DNA from: a cyanobacterium PCC 7702
Lineage (GTDB): Bacteria > Cyanobacteriota > Cyanobacteriia > Cyanobacteriales > Nostocaceae
Reading direction: 5' to 3'
Assembly (NCBI GenBank): GCA_000332255.1
Contig: KB235926.1
Span: 325,480-357,699, forward strand
DNA length: 32,220 nt
Numbering within the stretch: the first letter of the stretch is position 1; every line of letters starts with the position of its first letter. The notes under the pieces are model-generated. The model ran no database searches, had not been told where the DNA came from, and saw nothing but the letters and a program-made list of their open reading frames with translations. Shown piece after piece: positions 22,944 through 30,349 of this stretch. A program made the position numbers and the translations under genes.

Positions 22944-24020
22944 ATGACAGTCCAGCTGACCAATCGACAACAACACATACTTTGGGCAACCGTACGTCAT
23001 TACATAGCCACGGCGGAACCTGTTGGTTCCAAAGCTTTAGTTGAAGAATACAACTTGGGTATGAGCTCGGCGACGATTCGTAACGTCATGGGTATGTTGG
23101 AAAAAGCTGGGCTACTTTACCAACCGCATACTTCCGCTGGTAGGGTTCCCTCTGACTTTGGCTATCGCATTTATGTTGATAAGCTGATTACGCCATCCGA
23201 TGTTGCCGCACGACAAGTAGAAGATGCTTTGCAAAATCGCCTCAAGTGGGAAGATTGGAGTTTGGAAGCTCTGTTGCAGGGAGCAGCTCAAATCTTGGCA
23301 ACCTTGAGCGGTTGCATTGCCTTAATTACTATGCCGCAGAACGTAACTTCCCAACTGCGACACATACAACTGCTGCACATTGACTCGGGAAAGATAATGC
23401 TGATTGCGGTCACAGATGGCTACGAAACCCATTCAGCGTTAATCGACTTACCACCAGAACGAAAAGAAGCACAACTCGACCCAGAAGTCATCACCCGCGA
23501 GCTGCAAATTGTTTCTAATTTTTTAAACAGCCATTTACGAGGACGTAGTTTGGCAGAGATAGCGAACCTAGACTGGAGTCAGCTAGATCGAGAGTTTCAG
23601 CACTACAGTGAATACCTAAAAGAATCACTGGCAGAATTGAGCCGTCGCAACTCCATACCAAATTCTACACAAATAATGGTTCGGGGTGTTTCGGAAGTTT
23701 TGCGCCAACCAGAGTTTTCCCAACTGCAGCAAGTGCAAACAATTATCCACCTGTTAGAAGAAGAACAACAACAGCTTTTGCCGTTAATATTCGACGAGCC
23801 AGAGGTAGATGAAGGCGGAAAATCACGGGTCACGGTTCGCATTGGCTCAGAAAATCCCCTAGAACCGATGCGTACCTGCAGTTTAATTTCTGCTACCTAC
23901 CGCCGCGGTTCGGTACCAGTGGGAAGTATAGGAGTGTTGGGACCAACGCGTCTGGATTACGAAGGAGCGATCGCTGTTGTCGCCGCCGCTGCTGATTATC
24001 TATCAGAAGCCTTTAGTTAG
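22944..24020 (+). CDS. hrcA: Heat-inducible transcription repressor HrcA
   Basis: 358 residues, normal for HrcA. N-terminal winged helix ([67 protein letters not shown]), a GAF-like central domain, and a C-terminal part with [24 protein letters not shown]. HrcA binds CIRCE operators and represses chaperone genes; GroEL helps fold it, so heat titrates the repressor. Its probable target CIRCE is at 27707-27733 on the divergently encoded hspA-groESL cluster. The next gene starts 63 nt downstream behind a hairpin. Confidence 0.97.
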   Translation: MTVQLTNRQQHILWATVRHYIATAEPVGSKALVEEYNLGMSSATIRNVMGMLEKAGLLYQPHTSAGRVPSDFGYRIYVDKLITPSDVAARQVEDALQNRLKWEDWSLEALLQGAAQILATLSGCIALITMPQNVTSQLRHIQLLHIDSGKIMLIAVTDGYETHSALIDLPPERKEAQLDPEVITRELQIVSNFLNSHLRGRSLAEIANLDWSQLDREFQHYSEYLKESLAELSRRNSIPNSTQIMVRGVSEVLRQPEFSQLQQVQTIIHLLEEEQQQLLPLIFDEPEVDEGGKSRVTVRIGSENPLEPMRTCSLISATYRRGSVPVGSIGVLGPTRLDYEGAIAVVAAAADYLSEAFS

Positions 24021-24040
24021 TACAAATAAATATCACCCAA

Positions 24041-24087
24041 GCATGAATTATTTATTTTGCTACTCTGAGTAAAATAATTATTCATGC
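24041..24087 (+). promoter_or_regulatory. Hairpin enclosing the start codon of the next gene
   Basis: GCATGAAT (24041-24048) pairs perfectly with ATTCATGC (24080-24087), which contains the ATG start at 24084. An inner TATTTT/AAAATA pairing extends the stem across a small internal loop; the loop is around GCTACTCTGAG. It could mask translation initiation, or weakly terminate hrcA transcripts, though no T-run follows. Folding is by eye only. Confidence 0.5.
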
Positions 24088-24728
24088 AGCAGAAAATTAT
24101 ATTTTGGTTAATTTGGCTGGGACTGAGCGCCTATGCCTTTGTTTTTGCTCCTCCCACTCAACCCGGTACATTCGAGTTAATCAAAAATCTCTCCCTAGGC
24201 CAGTGGGAAGGTATCAATCCCCTCATCCTTAGCCTTTTTTGTCTCATGGGTGTGTGGCCGGCTATTTACGGTGCGGTAATATTGATTGAAGGTAGGAGCC
24301 AAAAAATCCCTGCCTGGCCATTTGTTATGGCATCTTTTGGAGTTGGTGCCTTTGCTTTGTTACCCTACCTGGCGCTCAGAGAACCAAACACGCAATTTTG
24401 GGGAGAAAAGAATATCTGGATCCAGCTAGTGGATTCCCGCGCCACCGGTATTGTCCTAACTGCAGTTACTCTTATTTTAGTTGCTTACGGATTAGGACAA
24501 GGAGATTGGGCCGATTTTGTGCAGCAATGGCAAACTAGCCGCTTTATCCACGTTATGAGCTGGGATTTTTGCTTGCTTTGCCTTTTGTTTCCCGTAGTGC
24601 TCAAAGATGATATGGCACGTCGGGGTTTGCAAAATCCCCTGCTGTTTTGGTTAGTAGCGCTGATTCCCTTATTCGGACCATTAATTTATCTGTGCGTGCG
24701 TCCACCTTTACCATCAAAGTCAGAATAG
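24084..24728 (+). CDS. Conserved cyanobacterial membrane protein of unknown function
   Basis: 214 residues with about five or six transmembrane segments: IIFWLIWLGLSAYAFVFAPP, ILSLFCLMGVWPAIYGAVIL, WPFVMASFGVGAFALLPYLAL, TGIVLTAVTLILVAYGLG, DFCLLCLLFPVVL and PLLFWLVALIPLFGPLIYLCV. The PPTQPGTFELIKNL and GPLIYLCVRPPLP parts look conserved, but I cannot name a family with certainty. It follows hrcA by 63 nt, possibly in the same transcript, and converges with groEL over a strong terminator. Confidence 0.75.
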   Translation: MQQKIIFWLIWLGLSAYAFVFAPPTQPGTFELIKNLSLGQWEGINPLILSLFCLMGVWPAIYGAVILIEGRSQKIPAWPFVMASFGVGAFALLPYLALREPNTQFWGEKNIWIQLVDSRATGIVLTAVTLILVAYGLGQGDWADFVQQWQTSRFIHVMSWDFCLLCLLFPVVLKDDMARRGLQNPLLFWLVALIPLFGPLIYLCVRPPLPSKSE

Positions 24729-24752
24729 TTGTAGGAGAACACAAAAGAAAAA

Positions 24753-24780
24753 GCCGTTCGGTTTGCAATTAGCGAACGGC
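24753..24780 (-). terminator. Intrinsic terminator of groEL
   Basis: GCCGTTCG (24753-24760) and CGAACGGC (24773-24780) form a perfect 8-bp GC-rich stem with a 12-nt loop. On the minus strand it is followed directly by TTTTTCTTTTGTG. On the plus strand a TTTTT lies 9 nt after the stem, so it may also serve the convergent membrane-protein gene. Confidence 0.85.
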
Positions 24781-24812
24781 AATGATTCATTTTTAAATAA
24801 CCCAAACTGGAA

Positions 24813-26480
<1,668 letters not shown>

Positions 26481-26530
26481 CTATTTATATTTGTAGAATG
26501 GGGTTTCCTTATTCGTTTGTGTCTTGTTTG

Positions 26531-26842
26531 TTAAGCAAGGGTCGCTAATATGTCTTTTTCTGATAACAGAACGTAGTCTTCTGTACCAAGCTTGATGTCC
26601 GTTCCGGCGTACTTGGAGTAAAGTACTTTATCTCCAACTTTGACTTCCATTTTTTGACGGGAACCGTCATCGTTGTATTTTCCGGGGCCAACGGCAATAA
26701 CTTCTCCAACTTGGGGTTTCTCTTTCGCTGTATCTGGCAGTAAAATTCCCCCAGCGGTTTTTTCTTCAGCTTCGTGTACCTTCACGAATACGCGATCGCC
26801 AAGGGGTTTGACGGTAGAAACGTTCAAAGAAACGGTTGCCAT
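26531..26842 (-). CDS. groES: Co-chaperonin GroES
   Basis: 103 residues from the ATG at 26842 ([18 protein letters not shown]), preceded by GGGAGAGC; the open frame extends 29 codons further but those residues are unrelated. Family signatures: [52 protein letters not shown]. Caps the GroEL ring. There is no CIRCE directly upstream; the 194-nt gap to hspA instead carries two hairpins, so expression probably depends at least partly on the promoter in front of hspA. Confidence 0.98.
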   Translation of the reverse strand: MATVSLNVSTVKPLGDRVFVKVHEAEEKTAGGILLPDTAKEKPQVGEVIAVGPGKYNDDGSRQKMEVKVGDKVLYSKYAGTDIKLGTEDYVLLSEKDILATLA

Positions 26843-26939
26843 TTTATGCTCTCCCGACCTAGTTAATAAATGTAAGATTTTCACAAGTACTGATTGCGAG
26901 ATGCCATCTGGCACGCTACGCGATCGCACTTTTTGATTG

Positions 26940-26997
26940 GGGATTGGAAAGAGGGTGGCAACTATCGGTCCTCCCTCCCTGTTTTATCCCCAATCCC
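26940..26997. repeat. Extended hairpin between hspA and groES
   Basis: GGGATTGG (26940-26947) pairs with CCAATCCC (26990-26997), and inside it GAGGG (26951-26955) with CCCTC (26973-26977). There is no T-run on the minus strand after it. It probably serves as an RNA-processing, stability or partial-attenuation element setting the hspA:groESL ratio. Confidence 0.55.
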
Positions 26998-27036
26998 TAA
27001 GTGCTTGTTGTTTGTAGAAATCTGGCTTTGTCTTTG

Positions 27037-27510
27037 TTAGCTAGCAGTCTCTGTCTTGCTAGCTGCTTCCACCGTGTCGTCTAGGTTGATTTTTACTACC
27101 TGACGGCGATACTCCTCCGACTTGGGCAAAGTTAAAGTCAGGATACCATCACAAAACTCTGCTTTGGCGTGTTCGTGCTCTACCGGTAAAGGCAGGGATA
27201 CGATCCGCTGGAACCTACCATAGGGAAATTCACAGCAGAAGTAGCCTTGATCTTCGCCTCCAGTTGGATAGCGGCGCTCGCCTGCTATCGAGACACTGTC
27301 GCGACTGATGTGGATCTCGACATCGTTGCGAGCAACACCAGGCAGTAAAGCACGTAAAATCAGATTTTCTGGGGTATCTTGCAACTCAATTGCCGGTACC
27401 CAAGTTTGAGAGCGCTCGCCGCTTAATTCCTTGAACTCATCAAATACTCGATCTATTTGACGACGAAGGGTTTCCATTGTGTCAAAAGGTTGCCAACGTC
27501 GGATCATCAT
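27037..27510 (-). CDS. hspA: Small heat-shock protein (Hsp20/alpha-crystallin)
   Basis: 157 residues. N-terminal arm MMIRRWQPFDTMETLRRQID, alpha-crystallin domain about residues 45-145 (TWVPAIELQDTPENLILRAL, DVEIHISRDSVSIAGERR, YGRFQRIVSLPLP, DGILTLTLPKSEE), and a C-terminal I-x-L motif (VKINLDD) for oligomer contacts. An ATP-independent holdase, in Synechococcus and Synechocystis linked to thylakoid and phycobilisome protection. Two ATGs (27510, 27507) follow GAGGTGA. It is first of hspA-groES-groEL, with CIRCE about 200 nt upstream and a structured leader. Confidence 0.95.
   Translation of the reverse strand: MMIRRWQPFDTMETLRRQIDRVFDEFKELSGERSQTWVPAIELQDTPENLILRALLPGVARNDVEIHISRDSVSIAGERRYPTGGEDQGYFCCEFPYGRFQRIVSLPLPVEHEHAKAEFCDGILTLTLPKSEEYRRQVVKINLDDTVEAASKTETAS
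27040..27063. repeat. Inverted repeat at the hspA stop codon
   Basis: GCTAGCA (27040-27046) pairs with TGCTAGC (27057-27063), a 7-bp stem with a 10-nt loop ending next to the hspA stop codon. No T-tract follows, so it resembles a 3' stability hairpin or processing point rather than a terminator. Confidence 0.5.
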
Positions 27511-27706
27511 AGATTCATCACCTCTATAACAATCTGAGTTTCAAGTGAATTAATCTCATCGAGCTTGCAGTTAGATTGAATGACACAACCTAAACTTTTC
27601 TCACTTCCTTGGGGAGGAAACAACCTTACCTGCTTGAGGTTGCTGGTTGAGAAATTGGTGGAACAAGCATTAGAGCTTGTTGACTTACCTGCCTCAGAGA
27701 TATTGA
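27511..27706 (-). promoter_or_regulatory. Structured 5' leader of hspA, candidate RNA thermometer
   Basis: Roughly 195 nt between CIRCE and the hspA ATG. Inverted repeats: AACAAGC/GCTTGTT (27662-27668/27675-27681, 6-nt loop), CAACCT/AGGTTG (27621-27626/27637-27642), TTCCT/AGGAA (27605-27609/27615-27619). Nearest the start, minus-strand AGATTAATTCAC (27545-27556) can pair in two blocks with the GTGATGAATCT (27511-27521) that partly overlaps the Shine-Dalgarno and abuts the ATG. That last pairing could hide the ribosome site at low temperature. An ORF through this leader (27719 to 27507) lacks family features. Confidence 0.45.
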
Positions 27707-27733
27707 TTAGCACTCTCAATATCTGAGTGCTAA
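27707..27733 (-). promoter_or_regulatory. CIRCE operator (HrcA-binding site)
   Basis: Perfect match to the consensus: TTAGCACTC (27707-27715), 9-nt spacer TCAATATCT, GAGTGCTAA (27725-27733). HrcA, encoded at 22944-24020, should bind here and repress hspA and, by read-through, groES-groEL. Confidence 0.97.
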
Positions 27734-27761
27734 TTTAGCGAAGGAATTTCCAAAACAGCAA
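27732..27761 (-). promoter_or_regulatory. Possible promoter of hspA-groESL
   Basis: Minus-strand TTGCTG (27756-27761) and TAAATT (27732-27737) are separated by 18 nt and would place the transcription start inside CIRCE, the usual geometry. Neither box is a close match to consensus. Confidence 0.35.
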
Positions 27762-27772
27762 GTCACCTGATT

Positions 27773-27788
27773 GTGTGGCTTCCCGAAC
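27773..27788 (-). promoter_or_regulatory. K-box (cyanobacterial groE light/heat element)
   Basis: The minus strand reads GTTCGGGAAGCCACAC, an exact fit to the described K-box GTTCGG-NNAN-CCNNAC, 39 nt upstream of CIRCE. K-boxes were described upstream of cyanobacterial groE genes as an HrcA-independent light/heat element; here it is in front of hspA. Confidence 0.8.
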
Positions 27789-27971
27789 AATAACTTTCGG
27801 TTCTCCGTACTAAAAGGAGATTTGCTGCCTTGTCGCGATCGCCAGAACTTCGAGTTTACCATTACTGACAGTTTTAGAGATTGCATTCTCTGGCATGATT
27901 GTTACTAGATTGGCACTCTTGTCCTGGAGCTTAAATTATGATGTGAATGCTGCTGATTGTGTTGTCAAAAT
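27789..27971. other. Intergenic upstream of the KGK gene, with a degenerate CIRCE-like site
   Basis: TTGGCACTC (27910-27918), 8 nt, then GAGCTTAA (27927-27934) resembles CIRCE with one mismatch in the left arm and a poor right arm, about 40 nt before the KGK start. It may be chance or a promoter (TTGGCA as -35). The rest shows no gene. Confidence 0.3.
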
Positions 27972-28388
27972 ATGAATAATAAATTGATACCACTCGATTG
28001 TGATGATGTTGTTCTGTTGGGAAAAGATACATTTAAAGTTAGTAGATTAAAAGATTTAATTGCCACGTATGTTAAACAAAAATTACAGCGGCGAATTTCT
28101 GAAAAAAACAGTCTTGAGCCTGGTGTTTCTCTGCTCGATTTATTTCGAACCATCCCCTTAAACGAACATCAATTTCAGCTCAAAGAAATTCGATATAGTT
28201 ATGATATTAAAAGTCACGTCCTCAAAATTGGCAGTCAAGGTTGGCAACAAGGAAAACTAAAAATAGACGTGCATATATCAAGTATCGATTCTAGTTGGAA
28301 CGAAGTAGATTTGGAATTTTACCCTGAGGAAAAAACAGAACCAGATCCAATACTAGATGAAATTTATCAAATTTTATCTGAAAAGTAG
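27972..28388 (+). CDS. KGK-domain protein
   Basis: 138 residues from the ATG at 27972; an in-frame GTG at 27957 adds five residues. The N-terminal DCDDVVLLGKDTFKVSRLKD fits the start of the cyanobacterial KGK domain, followed by a helical LIATYVKQKLQRRI and a beta-rich half (EIRYSYDIKSHVLKIG, VDLEFYPEE). No catalytic motif. Function of the domain is unknown. It ends 9 nt before the AtzG-like gene, suggesting one transcript. Confidence 0.75.
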   Translation: MNNKLIPLDCDDVVLLGKDTFKVSRLKDLIATYVKQKLQRRISEKNSLEPGVSLLDLFRTIPLNEHQFQLKEIRYSYDIKSHVLKIGSQGWQQGKLKIDVHISSIDSSWNEVDLEFYPEEKTEPDPILDEIYQILSEK

Positions 28389-28397
28389 AGGAGATAA

Positions 28398-28586
28398 ATG
28401 AAAACTCAAAAATTCGATGCCAAAAAATACGTTCAACAAATGGCATTATTGTTGGACTTACAATTAAAAGATGAATATCTAGATGGAGTAGTAGCAAATT
28501 TTGAGACCCTATGCGCGATCGCTGAACTTGTAAATTCCTTTCCCCTAGGTGCACAAATAGAAGCAGCTCCCATTTTTGAACCATGA
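28398..28586 (+). CDS. AtzG-like small amidase subunit (DUF4089)
   Basis: 62 residues. ATG 28398 follows GAGGAG (28388-28393). Contains FDAKKYVQQMALLLDLQL, DGVVANFETLCAIAELVNSFPL, the GatC-like helical pattern of DUF4089/AtzG proteins, which form a complex with the AtzE amidase and are needed for its stability. Its stop overlaps the amidase start by 4 nt (ATGA), typical of stoichiometric subunits. Confidence 0.85.
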   Translation: MKTQKFDAKKYVQQMALLLDLQLKDEYLDGVVANFETLCAIAELVNSFPLGAQIEAAPIFEP

Positions 28587-29974
28587 ATCTAAATTTTTCA
28601 GATGCTATATCAATTGCAACAGCAGTGCGAAAAGGTAAAGTCAGCGCCACAAAAGTGACGCAAGCTGCTTTAGAACGCATTGCACTGCGGGATCCGGAAC
28701 TAAATTGTTTTACTGTTGTTACCTTTGAAACAGCTTTAGCAGATGCAGCAAAAATCGACCGAGAAATTGCTGAAGGTAAAAACCCCGGTGTGCTTGCTGG
28801 TGTTCCCTTTGCAGTCAAAAATCTTTTTGATGTCGCAGGTCTAACAACCTTAGCAGGTGCTTTAATCAACGCTGAAAATCCTCCAGCTACTGAAGATGCA
28901 ACCGCAGTAGCGCGGTTAAAACAAGCAGGTGGTATTCTCCTGGGTACCTTGAATATGGATGAATACGCCTACGGGTTCGTAACGGAAAATTTTCACTACG
29001 GTCCCACTCGCAACCCTCACGATCTTAACCGAATTGCTGGTGGTTCCTCGGGTGGTTCTGCAGCAGCAGTAGCAGCTGGGTTGGTACCCTTGACCCTTGG
29101 TTCTGATACAAATGGTTCCATCCGCGTACCAGCAGCTTTGTGCGGCGTTTTTGGTTTCAAACCAACCTATGGAAGGTTGTCCCGTGCTGGTGCAGCTTTA
29201 TTTTCCAGCAGTCTTGACCACATCGGTCCTTTTGCGCGTTCTGTATCGGACATTGCTGTTGCTTTTGATGTCCTCCAAGGAAATGACGAACGGGATCCTG
29301 TTTGTACCCAGCGTCCTCCAGAATTTTGTTTTTCACAAATACATCAGGGTATCGACGGTTTGCGAATTGCGATCGCAGGCGATTATTTTTGCCAAAAAGC
29401 AAATCCGGAAGTTTTGCAAGCAGTGCAAAAAGTTGCCAATGCTTTGGATGTTAAACAATACGTTACCATACCCGAAGTCGAGCGAGCTCGTGCAGCAGCA
29501 TTTATCATTACCGCTTGTGAAGCAGCAAATCTGCATTTAGATAAATTGCGCCAGCGTCCTCAAGATTTCGATCCAGCTACGCGCGATCGCTTTTTTGCAG
29601 GTGCGTTAATTCCCAGTAGTTGGTACGTTCAAGCACAGCGATTTCGAAGCTGGTATCGCCATCAAGTTCGGGAAATTTTTGAACAAGTTGATGTTATTCT
29701 TGCTCCCACAACCCCTGTTTCTGCTCCTACCATCGGACAGCAAACAATGATTGTAGATGGACAAGAAGTTGCTGTTCGTCCCCATTTAGGATGGTTTACT
29801 CAACCTTTATCGTTCATTGGCTTACCTGTTTTATCTGTACCGGTTCAACGTGCAAATGCTTTACCTTTAGGGGTACAATTAGTAGCTGCACCGTATCGTG
29901 AAGCTTTGATTTTGCGGGTAGCAGCTGTATTGGAAGCGAAAAATGTTATTAACAGCACCAGTGGTTTAAGTTAA
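28583..29974 (+). CDS. AtzE-family amidohydrolase (amidase signature)
   Basis: 463 residues, amidase-signature enzyme with the Ser-cisSer-Lys triad: Lys79 (VPFAVKNLFDVAGL), Ser155 in GGSSGGS, Ser179 in SDTNGSIRVPAALCG. With the AtzG-like partner upstream it matches the AtzE type, whose characterised members hydrolyse 1-carboxybiuret in cyanuric-acid breakdown. No atzD, allophanate hydrolase or biuret gene is in the window, so the cyanobacterial substrate may differ: another amide, ureide or guanidine-derived compound. The absence of a GatB-type partner and the DUF4089 neighbour argue against tRNA amidotransferase GatA. Residues 180-240 are typical (FGFKPTYGRLSRAG, SLDHIGPFARSVSD). Confidence 0.88.
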   Translation: MNLNFSDAISIATAVRKGKVSATKVTQAALERIALRDPELNCFTVVTFETALADAAKIDREIAEGKNPGVLAGVPFAVKNLFDVAGLTTLAGALINAENPPATEDATAVARLKQAGGILLGTLNMDEYAYGFVTENFHYGPTRNPHDLNRIAGGSSGGSAAAVAAGLVPLTLGSDTNGSIRVPAALCGVFGFKPTYGRLSRAGAALFSSSLDHIGPFARSVSDIAVAFDVLQGNDERDPVCTQRPPEFCFSQIHQGIDGLRIAIAGDYFCQKANPEVLQAVQKVANALDVKQYVTIPEVERARAAAFIITACEAANLHLDKLRQRPQDFDPATRDRFFAGALIPSSWYVQAQRFRSWYRHQVREIFEQVDVILAPTTPVSAPTIGQQTMIVDGQEVAVRPHLGWFTQPLSFIGLPVLSVPVQRANALPLGVQLVAAPYREALILRVAAVLEAKNVINSTSGLS

Positions 29975-30349
29975 TAGTAAGATAAGTTCCACCTTAAATT
30001 CTTTATCTTCCCTTGTCAACATCCTTTTCCTCAAGCAATAGTAGAGCTTAGCACAAGAAACTTGATTAGTATTGTTAGCAAGAAAAACACCTCCAACCTT
30101 TTCCTTGCTTTTGATGCAAAATCAGGTCAATTAGTTGGTAGGTGATAAGGGAAAGTAGTACCCATTCACTTAGTGTGCTCACCTACAAAAAAGGTGAGCT
30201 TTTCACCTTAGACACTCAGAGGAGATTATCTCACATTTAGTACACTGGTTATAAATTTCTCAAAAAATCTTAAATTGAATGTCAACGTTGACGGTTTAGG
30301 GATTGGAAACTTATTAGGGTAGTCACTCAATAATAGAGGGTATTTATTT
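29975..30349. other. Convergent intergenic region
   Basis: 375 nt between the amidase and the beta-helix gene. Apart from the overlapping terminator hairpins at 30177-30209 I see no gene; TCAACGTTGA near 30282 is a short palindrome and the sequence is otherwise AT-rich. Confidence 0.5.
30177..30209. terminator. Bidirectional terminator with overlapping stems
   Basis: Plus strand: GCTCACC (30177-30183), 9-nt loop, GGTGAGC (30193-30199), then TTTT (30200-30203), for the amidase operon. Minus strand: the stem between 30203-30209 and 30191-30197 (AAGGTGA/TCACCTT, 5-nt loop), then TTTT of 30190-30187, for the beta-helix gene. The block 30193-30197 is shared, so the two stems exclude each other on one molecule. 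Confidence 0.7.

Noticed and set aside
26843-26929. 29-codon N-terminal extension of GroES
   Set aside because: Unrelated to the family; the ATG at 26842 has a good ribosome site and the conserved N-terminus.
27507-27719. 70-residue minus-strand ORF upstream of hspA
   Set aside because: It runs through the CIRCE operator and leader hairpins, has no family features and overlaps the hspA start; treated as leader RNA.
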